Below, piece by piece: positions 23,793 through 32,332 of a stretch of DNA of 63,937 nucleotides (the first letter of the stretch is position 1; every line of letters begins with the position of its first letter). This stretch comes from a virus. The notes beneath the pieces are model-generated. The model was not told the origin of the DNA and made no database searches. It saw only the letters and a list, made by a program, of their open reading frames with translations. Location of the stretch: the IMG/VR virus record IMGVR_UViG_3300009507_000019, positions 1 to 63,937 of that record. One strand, 5' to 3'. A program made the position numbers and the translations under genes.

Positions 23793-24319
23793 AATATATC
23801 CTTAACATAAGTTGATGGGTCGGGTTGTTGTTCAACACCAAACGAGAACGTGACCCTTGAGTTCTCAGTGATGATCTGGTGATGAGTTCCTCTAGGTATC
23901 CAGACACAATCGCCTGGCACAAATGATCGAGGTTCATCTTCATAATTCGTATTCTCTACACGAATCTTTATCTCCCCTAACACTTGAACAAGGAACACAT
24001 CCATCTTGTCTTTGTGCCAAGGATAACTGTCACAGTCTCTACCGAACCCAAAGAAACAGATATTTGTGATCGGGTTCTTGTAGAACATCTCTTCCATCCT
24101 CTTCACAGTTTCTTTTGAAAACGTTGGAGAAGATGGTCTCTTGTGAGAGTTCTTCAAGAAAAACCGCATCTTATCTTTGTGATGATCAATAATCTCTGTG
24201 GGATGTGTGTCAAGAAACCTCAACGCACTATCCCAGTTCCAGAGATCTGCATCTGCAAACCAACCAAATGTCGGTGTACGATTTGTTATCTGTTCCCTAG
24301 TGGGAAGGGTTTGACTCAT
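23789..24319 (-). CDS. Cupin/JmjC-like HxD oxygenase
   Basis: A 176 aa protein with the iron-binding pattern HKD at 102-104 (His102, Asp104) and GTHHQI with the distal His146 or His147, inside FVPGDCVWIPRGTHHQI, a classical cupin motif. This matches cupin-type Fe(II)/2OG hydroxylases such as JmjC-related enzymes. Substrate unknown. Four-base overlaps to RegA and to peroxiredoxin. Confidence 0.65.
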   Translation of the reverse strand: MSQTLPTREQITNRTPTFGWFADADLWNWDSALRFLDTHPTEIIDHHKDKMRFFLKNSHKRPSSPTFSKETVKRMEEMFYKNPITNICFFGFGRDCDSYPWHKDKMDVFLVQVLGEIKIRVENTNYEDEPRSFVPGDCVWIPRGTHHQIITENSRVTFSFGVEQQPDPSTYVKDIL

Positions 24320-24720
24320 CTAGTACCAATATTATATTTGGGACACAAACTCCATTCGTCTTTTTCCTTGAAACCAATGATCTTGATTTGTCGGAGTGGT
24401 GCACAGTCTGCGGCTTGGTTAGGGTCAACGATCTGAACTAATCCCCAATCTGCCAATAACGTTGTGATACTATTACGTCTTTGGAGATCTGACAACTCTA
24501 GATTAGATTTCTTACCGTCAAGTAAAAATAACTCTTTGAAGTGTACTATGAAGTACCGACCCTGTTTGTGTAGAATATGACAAGACTGGTACAACTTCTT
24601 TTCACGTCGACTCGCTACGCCTATGCGGGTGAGTGTCTCGCGTACCTTCAAAAAATCATCTGGTTCATTTAGGACGATCTCTAACATGTCGTCCGGTGTC
24701 CATGGCTTAGTTTCTTCCAC
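24316..24720 (-). CDS. regA: RegA translational repressor
   Basis: A 134 aa homologue of T4 RegA. The conserved core GRYFIVHFKELFLLDGK (about residues 52-68) and the helical DLQRRNSITTLLADWG are present. In T4 it binds early mRNAs at the start codon, including those for gp44 and gp45. It overlaps gp62 by 14 bases, keeping the 44-62-regA order except for one inserted gene. Confidence 0.88.
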   Translation of the reverse strand: MEETKPWTPDDMLEIVLNEPDDFLKVRETLTRIGVASRREKKLYQSCHILHKQGRYFIVHFKELFLLDGKKSNLELSDLQRRNSITTLLADWGLVQIVDPNQAADCAPLRQIKIIGFKEKDEWSLCPKYNIGTR

Positions 24721-25090
24721 CTTTATATATCCTCGCTTTTATCTCTTTTAGTTGAGGAGGTGATAATAGATCCAAGATGGACTTTGCTTTAGCATTGCTA
24801 TATCCATAATATTCCTTTACCGCATCCAAGTCTTCAATTTCAGACGGTTTGTTCCATTTGGAGAACCGTTTTCTTTTTCTAATTATATTTAGTAAAAAGT
24901 CGAATTGAAGCTTATTGTCGAGAATTGAATACTGATTCATGACATTGGCTGCCTGAACAGTATCTGCGAAGTATGACAAAGTGCCATTGGTTATGTAAGG
25001 CAGATATTCTGCCTCAGTTTCTTTACTAACGATCAGGTCTTTCTTGCTGTAATTGATCGCAGTAATGTAGTCAAAAGGTTTGTTACTCAT
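24707..25090 (-). CDS. 62: Clamp-loader small subunit, T4 gp62
   Basis: A 127 aa protein. I set the start at MSNKPFDYITAINYSKKDL (25090), which overlaps the preceding stop by 8 bases. The sequence and position between gp44 and RegA match gp62, which with four gp44 subunits opens the gp45 clamp. T4 gp62 is longer (187 aa), as is common for the short versions of marine relatives. Confidence 0.82.
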   Translation of the reverse strand: MSNKPFDYITAINYSKKDLIVSKETEAEYLPYITNGTLSYFADTVQAANVMNQYSILDNKLQFDFLLNIIRKRKRFSKWNKPSEIEDLDAVKEYYGYSNAKAKSILDLLSPPQLKEIKARIYKGGRN

Positions 25091-25874
25091 AAGGATACCC
25101 GTAATCACGTATATCAGTGTTTAAGTCTATAATGTATTGTAACAGATCTGTGTTCGCATAACAAGCTTTACCCATCTCATTTAGCGCACTCATATCCTTG
25201 GGGAAACAATGACCACCATAACCAAACTCACCGTCAGGGCCAGGCACCTGTGTGTGACTCTCTCCTACCCTAGGATCAGTACACACGGCATCGATCATGA
25301 TATCAAAGTCATGGAACCCTGCCATGTTATAGAGATGGTGAATCTGATTAAAGAACGTGACCTTGGTTGCGAGGAAACAGTTCAACACATACTTTGCAAA
25401 TGCAGCCTGTTCGAGCGACACAAACTTCACTGTCTTCAGTCGCCATAGAACAGGTTTGAATAGTTCATGCCAGAATCGCATGTGACCACCGCCATAGATT
25501 GCAAACTCACTTTCTAAGAACTCTTCAGTAGGATCTGCACCGGTAGTACCTTTTAGAAACTCGGGACAGAATGTCACATCAGGGCCACAGTTCTGTCTCA
25601 ACCACACAGGATCGGTGGTAGACTTGATCATGATCTTAGAACCTTCGTACTTTTCCATGACATCTCTGACATTATCTGTAACGCACTTTCCGGTCAGAGG
25701 ATCCATAGGTGTGGCCACACAGATGATAACGCCATCCGGTGGTGTTAGTCCGTCAGGATTGTAATTGTGTCCTAGAAAAGGGTCATCGATAAACAACTCT
25801 ACGTCAGGATGATTCCTCAACGCAGACGCAGTTGCCTTACCTACAGGGCCGTACCCCGCAACAATTATTTTCAT
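25083..25874 (-). CDS. UDP-glucose/GDP-mannose 6-dehydrogenase family protein
   Basis: A 263 aa enzyme. The NAD-binding loop is GYGPVG (7-12), followed by CVATP, IKSTTDP and the CPEFLKGT catalytic segment. The active-site cysteine is Cys223 in GYGGHCFPKD. The normal C-terminal UDP-binding domain is missing (family members have about 390-440 aa), so it is a short version. It is inserted between gp44 and gp62, which are adjacent in T4, and overlaps both. It may make uronic acid sugars for DNA or capsule modification. Confidence 0.75.
   Translation of the reverse strand: MKIIVAGYGPVGKATASALRNHPDVELFIDDPFLGHNYNPDGLTPPDGVIICVATPMDPLTGKCVTDNVRDVMEKYEGSKIMIKSTTDPVWLRQNCGPDVTFCPEFLKGTTGADPTEEFLESEFAIYGGGHMRFWHELFKPVLWRLKTVKFVSLEQAAFAKYVLNCFLATKVTFFNQIHHLYNMAGFHDFDIMIDAVCTDPRVGESHTQVPGPDGEFGYGGHCFPKDMSALNEMGKACYANTDLLQYIIDLNTDIRDYGYPYE
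25136..25164 (-). promoter_or_regulatory. Weak internal promoter upstream of gp62
   Basis: TTGTTA (25164-25159), 17 bases, TACAAT (25141-25136), inside the dehydrogenase gene, about 45 bases before the gp62 ATG. Confidence 0.35.
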
Positions 25875-26815
25875 TTTAACTCCACATTCGCCATGACTTC
25901 AGTGAGACAGGCGACCATATTCAATTCATGATCAGCAACAAACGCATCCTTGTATTGGTAGTCCGCAAGGATCAATACTAACTGAGGGATAGATTGTTGA
26001 TCGATGTTTTCGAACATCTGATCGTATATAGTGCGGAAGATAACAGATGAATCTACGTCAATGTTATTGGTGACCCACTGACGCATGACCTTGAAGTTCT
26101 TCTCCTTCAGGGACTTGTACAGAACCTCGTAGGATGCATCGGTCTTGTTCAGGTTACCAATACTCAGAGTACCACCGATAGATGCACGTTGTAACTCATT
26201 GAGTATACGTCTCCAGTCGGGTGCGTGTTTCATGATCAGTTCTGCGACTTCTTGTTCGTTCTCCAACTCGACCTTCTCGGTCTTGAGGATTTCCGTCACA
26301 CGTTTCATGAAGTCGCCACACAGAGGTGCCATAGACTTCTTGTTGGTATTGAACTCATACACACCACAACGAGAGTGGAGAGGTTCGATGATACGGTTTT
26401 TGAAGTTGCATGTCATGATGAATCGACAGTTGTCTGAGAACTCTTCGATAAATCCACGCAGTGCGGGTTGAGTAGAACGTGGGTTGAGGTAATCTGCCTC
26501 ATCTAGGATAACAACCTTGTAACCACCCATCAAGGATACAGATGACGCAAAACGTCGAATCTTATCACGTAGGGTATCGATGTTACCATCTTCTGAACCG
26601 TTGATTAAGATATAGTCCAGATCGAGTACATTACACAATGCACGTGCGACCGTAGTCTTACCTAGACCCGCAGTACCCGTGAACAACATGTTTGGTAGTT
26701 CACCGGTTTCTAGAATCTCTTTGAATGTTTTCTTTAGGTTGGCAGGTAGAATGCAGTCGTTGATAGTTTGAGGGCGGTACTTCTCACACCAGAGAAAGGT
26801 ATCTGTCATAGTCAA
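25871..26815 (-). CDS. 44: Clamp-loader ATPase, T4 gp44
   Basis: A 314 aa AAA+ protein of the RFC/DnaX type. Walker A GTAGLGKT is at 47-54, Walker B ends in DEAD at 105-108 and the SRC arginine-finger motif is at 148-150. It loads the gp45 ring onto primer junctions. Behind its own promoter, whose -10 lies in a 16 bp perfect palindrome. Confidence 0.95.
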   Translation of the reverse strand: MTMTDTFLWCEKYRPQTINDCILPANLKKTFKEILETGELPNMLFTGTAGLGKTTVARALCNVLDLDYILINGSEDGNIDTLRDKIRRFASSVSLMGGYKVVILDEADYLNPRSTQPALRGFIEEFSDNCRFIMTCNFKNRIIEPLHSRCGVYEFNTNKKSMAPLCGDFMKRVTEILKTEKVELENEQEVAELIMKHAPDWRRILNELQRASIGGTLSIGNLNKTDASYEVLYKSLKEKNFKVMRQWVTNNIDVDSSVIFRTIYDQMFENIDQQSIPQLVLILADYQYKDAFVADHELNMVACLTEVMANVELK

Positions 26816-26846
26816 TTTCCATAATAAAATAAATAATAATGTATAC

Positions 26847-26862
26847 TACAATGTACATTGTA
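26847..26862. promoter_or_regulatory. 16 bp perfect palindrome (operator candidate)
   Basis: TACAATGTACATTGTA, with further partial symmetry outside (ATACT / AGTAT). It covers the -10 box of the gp44 promoter and the expected start site, the classical place for a repressor-binding site. Confidence 0.6.
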
Positions 26863-26885
26863 CAGTATATGAAACAAATAGTCAA
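26857..26885 (-). promoter_or_regulatory. gp44 promoter
   Basis: TTGACT (26885-26880), 17 bases, TACAAT (26862-26857). The -35 begins directly after the T-run of the terminator at 26887-26909. Confidence 0.7.
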
Positions 26886-26886
26886 G

Positions 26887-26909
26887 AAAAAAGGGAACCG
26901 AAGTTCCCC
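26887..26909 (-). terminator. Rho-independent terminator with UUCG loop
   Basis: Minus strand GGGGAAC-TTCG-GTTCCC followed by six T, just after the 93 aa gene. The UUCG tetraloop makes it very stable. Confidence 0.88.
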
Positions 26910-26914
26910 ATCTC

Positions 26915-27196
26915 TTAGTGATGGTTTGCTAGTGCATCCACCAATTTGCCCTTAGACCAAGATTTGTACACAGGGAGACCTTTTTCAGATCCCATCTTGA
27001 ACAGTTCTGCGTTGGACATCTGTTTTAATGCATCAACGTCAACAACTGGAGACTCTTCTTTCGCTGGTTCAACTCTCTTACTATTAGGGTTATTCCTTCG
27101 CAAAGTTCGTTCAGTATTAATAACGTACATGATACCAAAAGCCACTAAAGCAATAGTAAAAATCGTACCCACTAAGATTTGTTCGCCCATGATCAT
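26915..27196 (-). CDS. Membrane-anchored protein with SAP/LEM-like C-terminus, 93 aa
   Basis: One N-terminal transmembrane helix (LVGTIFTIALVAFGIMYVI, residues 8-26), a basic linker, and a C-terminal 40-residue helix-extended-helix unit (DALKQMSNAELFKMGSEKGL...SKGKLVDALANH) that resembles SAP or Rho-N type nucleic-acid-binding domains. It may tether DNA or the replisome to the membrane. Located between clamp gp45 and clamp loader gp44. Domain assignment is tentative. Confidence 0.5.
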   Translation of the reverse strand: MIMGEQILVGTIFTIALVAFGIMYVINTERTLRRNNPNSKRVEPAKEESPVVDVDALKQMSNAELFKMGSEKGLPVYKSWSKGKLVDALANHH

Positions 27197-27393
27197 TCCT
27201 CCGTTGGGGTTGGGGTTTCGCCTTCACCTTGAAGTGCCTCAACCTTTTGGATCAATGAGATACACTGATCTCGAAGTTGACCAATAGTTGATAACTCTTC
27301 GCCTCTAAAGCCACCGCGACCGGCGACAGTATCTACAACCGCGACAGTACTGCGTGTCACACGATTGACTAGATCCATTACATCATTATCCAC
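27193..27393 (-). CDS. Hypothetical protein, 66 aa
   Basis: Unrecognised, helical, with a Pro/Thr/Glu-rich tail (GEGETPTPTEE). It overlaps the membrane-anchored gene by 4 bases and follows gp45 by 12, so it is co-transcribed with the clamp. Confidence 0.55.
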   Translation of the reverse strand: MDNDVMDLVNRVTRSTVAVVDTVAGRGGFRGEELSTIGQLRDQCISLIQKVEALQGEGETPTPTEE

Positions 27394-27405
27394 AAGATTT
27401 TCCTC

Positions 27406-28080
27406 TTAATTAAATTGACTTGATTTTTGTAGCGCTACCCAATATTCCATATTGGAATCTGTATTCACAAAATGTGAAATGAACTTAGAAGACAACGCCA
27501 CACGATAGTCACCATCTTCCAATAGTCTGATATTGTTGATGTTGAAAACAACATTCAGATCATTACATTGAGACTCACCTTCAACCACAATACTGAACGC
27601 ATGTGAGGTGTCATCATCATTGTCTTTCACAGTTAACGTCATCAGACCATTATCTATATGAACATTAACTTCGCTGTGTCCAAGTGCACCTGCCGCACTC
27701 TTTACACGATTTAGAGTCTGTGCATCCAGAGTAAACCACGCATCTTCTGAAGGCAGTACCAAGTCACCCTTTGCGGTAGTCAAAGTATCTGGTGAAGAAT
27801 AGAAGTACTTGATCTTAGAACGACCACTCGAATCTGAAATCGCCACACTTGATTGATCAAAGTTTAAGTTAGGACTGTCTACCAATCCCATTACACTCAA
27901 AAACTCACGCAGGTCATAGATACCAAACGATGTAGGAAAGTCCACATCTAGGGTTGCCTTTGCAAGTACAGTTCTCGACTCCGAGACAGTACGTACTACG
28001 TTACCCTCGTTGAAGTAGATGTTTCCGTTGATACCCGCGAAGTTCCGTAGAACCTGTGAGGCGCGATCAGATAGTTCCAT
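27406..28080 (-). CDS. 45: Sliding clamp, T4 gp45
   Basis: A 224 aa protein of the expected length for gp45, with the two-domain PCNA-like repeat pattern of alternating strands. The segment FPTSFGIYDLREFLSVMG near residue 50 matches the gp45 family, and the context (46, 47, 45, 44, 62, regA, 43) is the T4 replication order. It tethers gp43 to DNA and, with gp55 and gp33, activates late transcription. Confidence 0.9.
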   Translation of the reverse strand: MELSDRASQVLRNFAGINGNIYFNEGNVVRTVSESRTVLAKATLDVDFPTSFGIYDLREFLSVMGLVDSPNLNFDQSSVAISDSSGRSKIKYFYSSPDTLTTAKGDLVLPSEDAWFTLDAQTLNRVKSAAGALGHSEVNVHIDNGLMTLTVKDNDDDTSHAFSIVVEGESQCNDLNVVFNINNIRLLEDGDYRVALSSKFISHFVNTDSNMEYWVALQKSSQFN

Positions 28081-28108
28081 AACAATATTCCTCGATTAAT
28101 TTAAACAT

Positions 28109-28137
28109 AGTTTAACAAAAGTCTGCGTTGTTGTCAA
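28109..28137 (-). promoter_or_regulatory. gp45 promoter
   Basis: TTGACA (28137-28132), 17 bases, TAAACT (28114-28109), overlapping the end of the upstream oxygenase gene. Confidence 0.7.
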
Positions 28138-28735
28138 GCGGTACTTCAATGTCTTTTAAAAATATTTGAATACATTTCCTAAAACGTTTGGTCTGTATCT
28201 CTGTAGACCTATGTGATACGTTTCGTATTGCGACTGCTCTGTTGTAACTGGGGGTTACTCTCTGTACTTCTTGTTTTTCGTTCTTGTACAGAAAGTCCCC
28301 ACCCCACTCTATATCCCAGTGACGATTAAGGTAGATGGTTATCGCTCCGGAACGGATTCGTGCATCATGAGGATCGCCGTGTTTGAAATCACTATGCCAT
28401 TCAATCCTAGACCCACCAGTCCAGACAAAGAATTGCATAGCCTCTCGGGTTTCAGGAATCCAATGAGGATATATCTTTTGTATATCATTCACGATGTTCT
28501 GCCACAACTCTGGATTACTCTCCCATATCTTATGTACTAGACAAAGGTTTTCATAACGTTCTGACATGGGATTCATAAAGTGTTTAGGTTTGTCTTTGGC
28601 CCATGCAAAGTTAGTTGTCCACACATGATCTGTAGAGTTCAGTAAATGATCACAATATCGAGATGCCGCGTCTGCGACTCGCGGAGAAAGAAACGCGTCA
28701 TGGTTCTTTACGTAATAATCGATTTGTTCACTCAT
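28112..28735 (-). CDS. 2OG-Fe(II) oxygenase, 207 aa
   Basis: The iron-binding triad appears as EWHSDF (His114, Asp116) and NVSHRST (His175), with GAITIYLN and GGDFLY strands typical of the P4H-like barrel and an Arg for 2-oxoglutarate shortly after. Third HxD-type oxygenase in this window. It overlaps gp46 by 8 bases and sits between gp46 and gp45, where marine T4-like phages often carry extra genes. Substrate unknown. Confidence 0.8.
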   Translation of the reverse strand: MSEQIDYYVKNHDAFLSPRVADAASRYCDHLLNSTDHVWTTNFAWAKDKPKHFMNPMSERYENLCLVHKIWESNPELWQNIVNDIQKIYPHWIPETREAMQFFVWTGGSRIEWHSDFKHGDPHDARIRSGAITIYLNRHWDIEWGGDFLYKNEKQEVQRVTPSYNRAVAIRNVSHRSTEIQTKRFRKCIQIFLKDIEVPLDNNADFC

Positions 28736-30437
28736 TTAATGAACTGAAGTTGCCCTTCTTGACAAACTCGATTTTATCTTCGAACTTACCGTCAAGCAAC
28801 TCTCCTTTGTGAGAGATTACATATGTATTAGTATCACCGTCCAATGTATCTAGGATACTAGTAAGATTGTCAATACCCTCTACGTCCAGAGAAGAGTCAA
28901 ACGTCTCATCAAGTATCAGTAGGTTGGTCGCCACAGAGTTCTTCATCTTCGCAACCTGTCTCCACGTAAACAATAACGCGAGGTCAATACGTTGTTTCTC
29001 GCCTTCAGAGAATGAGTCGTACGAGAACGCATCACGATGTCGTGACCGTATGGTCTCCTTGAACTGTTCATCTAAATTGAACGACACAAAGAAGTCTAGA
29101 ACCTGTAGGTATTTGTTGACCAACTGATTGATGACAGGGAGATACTCTTTCACAATCTTAGTCTTGATACCAGTGTCTTTCAACAACTCTGTGATAACCA
29201 TACTGTACGCAACCTGTTCAGCGAGATCTCCCTTGATCTCACGTAGTATTTCGCGATCATCATTCTGATTCATTAGAGTCTGACGTTCTTCTGCGATATC
29301 AGTGGTGGTCTCATCCTGTTTCGCTAGGTACTGTTGTATGTTGGTTATTTGTTTTTGTAACGTATCGATCTCTATCTGTTTTCGATCGTACTCAGATACC
29401 AAGTCCTGTAACTTCTTTGTCTCCTCGACTACGCCCACCATTCGTTCGTTGAGTCTGGTGAGTTCTTCGGAGGCTTTGGATCTTGCGTCGACGAATCCGG
29501 AGTGTTTGGTTTCTGCTTCGGATATCTTTTTTTCTTTGAAGGTAGTTTCGATCCCCTGTTCACAGGTGGGACAATTGGAGTTATCTTCATAGAACTTCTT
29601 CTCCTTCTCCAGATCCTTCAGTTTAGAGTTGAAGGTCTTATCGTATTGTTTAATCTGAATGATCAGACTATTACACGAGTCGTGTTCCATCTTGAGTTGA
29701 TCCAAACCACCCGCGGCGATTGGACGCATAGTAGATCGAATGTCACCAATCTGACTGGTCAGTGATTCAATGTCAGATAGTTTCTCTTCACGATTGTCAC
29801 GCTTGTTCTTCTCCAGACTCTCAACATACTTCTTCTGTGTCCGGATCTTGTACTCTAGGTTCTCTAGATCTGATTGGTTCGCACGTACCTTCTCTTTGAT
29901 GACAGAGAACTTCTCCTTGAGGATAATGTTCATCTTAGAGAATACGTTGATATCAAGCAGATCTTCGATCACCTCACGTCGATGGTTCGCAGGTAACTGC
30001 ATGAACGGCACAAACGAACTACTACCCAGTACAATGATCTGGTGAAAAGACTTGTGGTTTAGTTTCAGAATGTTTTGTTCAAGTACCTTCTGATACTCTT
30101 TACTATGAGAGTCTTGATTGATGACCTTGTCGTCTCGCCAGATCTCAAACTTAGTTGGTTTGATACCACGCACAACCTTGTACTCACAACCAAGTGCGTT
30201 GAACTCTACCTCAACATGACAGTTCTTGTTATTGACACTATTGACCAGTTGACCCTTAGATACGGATCGGTGTGCCTTACCAAACAATGCGAAAGATAGT
30301 GCGTCCAACATAGTAGACTTACCCGCACCATTCTGACCCACTACTAGAGTAGAAGCAGATTTGTTGAGATCTATTTGAGTGAACGAATCACCAGTACTAA
30401 GAAAGTTCTTGTACTTTAACGATTTGAATATAATCAT
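28728..30437 (-). CDS. 46: Recombination exonuclease subunit gp46 (SbcC/Rad50 type)
   Basis: A 569 aa SMC-like ATPase. Walker A GQNGAGKS lies at 34-41, two coiled-coil arms flank a zinc hook CPTCEQG at about residue 289, and the C-terminal half has the signature FSEGEKQRIDLALLF and Walker B LLILDETFDSSLD. With gp47 it resects DNA ends for recombination-dependent replication and degrades host DNA. Four-base overlap with gp47. Confidence 0.95.
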   Translation of the reverse strand: MIIFKSLKYKNFLSTGDSFTQIDLNKSASTLVVGQNGAGKSTMLDALSFALFGKAHRSVSKGQLVNSVNNKNCHVEVEFNALGCEYKVVRGIKPTKFEIWRDDKVINQDSHSKEYQKVLEQNILKLNHKSFHQIIVLGSSSFVPFMQLPANHRREVIEDLLDINVFSKMNIILKEKFSVIKEKVRANQSDLENLEYKIRTQKKYVESLEKNKRDNREEKLSDIESLTSQIGDIRSTMRPIAAGGLDQLKMEHDSCNSLIIQIKQYDKTFNSKLKDLEKEKKFYEDNSNCPTCEQGIETTFKEKKISEAETKHSGFVDARSKASEELTRLNERMVGVVEETKKLQDLVSEYDRKQIEIDTLQKQITNIQQYLAKQDETTTDIAEERQTLMNQNDDREILREIKGDLAEQVAYSMVITELLKDTGIKTKIVKEYLPVINQLVNKYLQVLDFFVSFNLDEQFKETIRSRHRDAFSYDSFSEGEKQRIDLALLFTWRQVAKMKNSVATNLLILDETFDSSLDVEGIDNLTSILDTLDGDTNTYVISHKGELLDGKFEDKIEFVKKGNFSSLNE

Positions 30438-31495
30438 ACGAGTTCGAGCGTCTGCGCCTCTACCATGAGTTCACGCACCATCCCCTTGATGGTGTCTTTG
30501 TTTAACGGTGTATCTACCGCATTTATATAAGTATACAACAAATCTTCCGTACTGTCAACTGATATTTGATTGTCACTCACAGAACCACCAGTAAACTCTT
30601 CAAAGTTCTCTGCGATCTTGAGTTCGTGTATCTTACGAGAGTTGATCCTATCTACGAATGCATCGAACAACTTAGGATCAGACTTATTGACCACGATCAA
30701 CTTGACGAACTTATCGTCTAGGTGTCGTATGTCTGTAAGCATAGGATTCTTCTCTTGATCGTTGTAGTAGATCTTCTCGAACAATCTCTCGGTGTTGACT
30801 ACGGGGGTGACCTCACGAGTGTCTGTGTCTAGGATGTGGAAGTGCTTGGGGTCATGTGCATCACTCCAGAAGAACTCCATCTGAGAACCAAGGTAGTGTA
30901 TGTTACCACTCTGTGACTTGGTGTGGAAGTGTCCGGAGAGAACCAAATCAAAACGATTGAATGCAGATGCCCTCATACCATGAGTACAGGGAATACCCGC
31001 AGACATCTCGAACCCTTCTAACTCAAGGTGTGCACCAATCACATCTGCCTTACAACCCTGAATGAACTTCATACACTCATCATTGTTGGTCTCGTTGATC
31101 CAAGGTATCAGACCCATAGGCATACCATCATAGTCAACCACCATTGGTTTCTCGATGATACGTACCTCTTCCATGTAGTGACCTAACAGTTCTTTGAGTG
31201 CACTCAGGTCATTAGTATTCTTGTAGAACACGTCATGGTTGCCGGGAATGATATCCATGTGGATCTTGTACTCACGCAACTTCTCCAAAAAGATCTTCCG
31301 GTTATGTTCCAACGCACGGAAGTTGATGAACTTACGGTTGTCGTAGTAGTCACCAAGGTGTAGTATCTTTGTGATACCGTTCTCACGTAGGTACGGGAAG
31401 AACACATCACGATAGAAACGTTCTTGATAGTCCATCATCACGTCAGATGAGTTACGGATACCACAGTGAGTGTCATTCAGTATTGCAATCTTCAT
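30434..31495 (-). CDS. 47: Recombination nuclease subunit gp47 (SbcD/Mre11 type)
   Basis: A 353 aa metallophosphoesterase nuclease. Motifs are DTHCG (Asp8, His10), HLGDYYD (around Asp49), IPGNHDVF (Asn-His near 85) and the later GHFHTK. It partners gp46. An internal promoter at 30530-30558 lies near its 3' end. Confidence 0.95.
   Translation of the reverse strand: MKIAILNDTHCGIRNSSDVMMDYQERFYRDVFFPYLRENGITKILHLGDYYDNRKFINFRALEHNRKIFLEKLREYKIHMDIIPGNHDVFYKNTNDLSALKELLGHYMEEVRIIEKPMVVDYDGMPMGLIPWINETNNDECMKFIQGCKADVIGAHLELEGFEMSAGIPCTHGMRASAFNRFDLVLSGHFHTKSQSGNIHYLGSQMEFFWSDAHDPKHFHILDTDTREVTPVVNTERLFEKIYYNDQEKNPMLTDIRHLDDKFVKLIVVNKSDPKLFDAFVDRINSRKIHELKIAENFEEFTGGSVSDNQISVDSTEDLLYTYINAVDTPLNKDTIKGMVRELMVEAQTLELV
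30530..30558 (-). promoter_or_regulatory. Internal promoter for gp46
   Basis: TTGACA (30558-30553), 17 bases, TATACT (30535-30530), within gp47 and about 90 bases upstream of the gp46 ATG. Confidence 0.7.
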
Positions 31496-31498
31496 TAA

Positions 31499-31714
31499 TT
31501 AGTTACTCGCGAGTTGTACAACTATTATGAATAGTAACATATTTGTTACAAACAATTCAAGCGCTAATATAGTATGATACCATACCCACCTTGTCTTGTA
31601 CGCATTTTCCATACTAATCTCTTCGGGATCAGGATCACTGTTGGGATTAGCGACTCTTTTCATAGTATCCCATATGCGTCGAGACTCTGCTCGAGCTTGG
31701 TCTAACGATTTCAT
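31499..31714 (-). CDS. Small C-terminally anchored membrane protein, 71 aa
   Basis: Polar N-terminal 40 residues and one hydrophobic helix at the C-terminus (LALELFVTNMLLFIIVVQLA). Function unknown. Four-base overlap with gp55 and three bases before gp47. Confidence 0.55.
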   Translation of the reverse strand: MKSLDQARAESRRIWDTMKRVANPNSDPDPEEISMENAYKTRWVWYHTILALELFVTNMLLFIIVVQLASN

Positions 31715-32319
31715 ACATCATCCTCTTCTCCAAGGAAATCTGACAGATCGGAATCGACACGTCTACGTCGACGTTTGCGTATCTCTTTCGCATATACCTT
31801 AATCTTTTGGTCAGTATCCTTTACTTCATCAATACGATCACGTAGACTGTCAACAAACATTTGTGTCTGACGTACCGCCTCTTCATTGTCGCCATCAAGG
31901 ATTAACGAAGATATATCACTCTCCGCAAGAAACTTCATCTTGATGTCTTGTTGTTTTTTCTCTTTCTGAATCCTACGCAGAAACGCATACCATGCAATCT
32001 GTGTGAAGTATGCAAATGCGTTGGGTGCCTTAGTTCGCGTTGCCTTTGTGATGTCGTAGTTGTCTATTGCCTTGAGACAGTTCTCCACTGCGTCCATCAC
32101 CATTTCTTCTCTATAGGTGTAACGCACGAAGTTTGCTCGGTGAGACAATCCCTCCGCGATCTTGAGAAAACATCGAGCAATATAGTCGGTCACGACAGGT
32201 CGGGGTTCGCCTTCAGCAGACTTTTCTGTTGCATCTTTAACGTAGTCGACAACCGCTAATGAGAACTCTGCGTTGTTTACGTAATGCGGTTTGTCTTTCG
32301 GTTTCATAGTCATCTCCAA
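31711..32319 (-). CDS. 55: Late-transcription sigma factor, T4 gp55
   Basis: A 202 aa protein with the hallmark N-terminus KPHYVNNAEF and a sigma region-2-like helical core (YDITKATRTKAPNAFAYFTQIAWYAFLRRIQKEKK), which recognises the TATAAATA late box. The acidic C-terminus (FLGEEDD) can contact the gp45 clamp or polymerase flap. Its own promoter is a clean sigma70 type, fitting early or middle expression of the late regulator. Confidence 0.93.
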   Translation of the reverse strand: MEMTMKPKDKPHYVNNAEFSLAVVDYVKDATEKSAEGEPRPVVTDYIARCFLKIAEGLSHRANFVRYTYREEMVMDAVENCLKAIDNYDITKATRTKAPNAFAYFTQIAWYAFLRRIQKEKKQQDIKMKFLAESDISSLILDGDNEEAVRQTQMFVDSLRDRIDEVKDTDQKIKVYAKEIRKRRRRRVDSDLSDFLGEEDDV

Positions 32320-32332
32320 TTTGATTTAATAC

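Noticed and set aside
28841-28880. Internal promoter TTGACA-17-GATACA in gp46
   Set aside because: The -10 is weak and the next gene is close to its own neighbours with a better promoter at 28109-28137.
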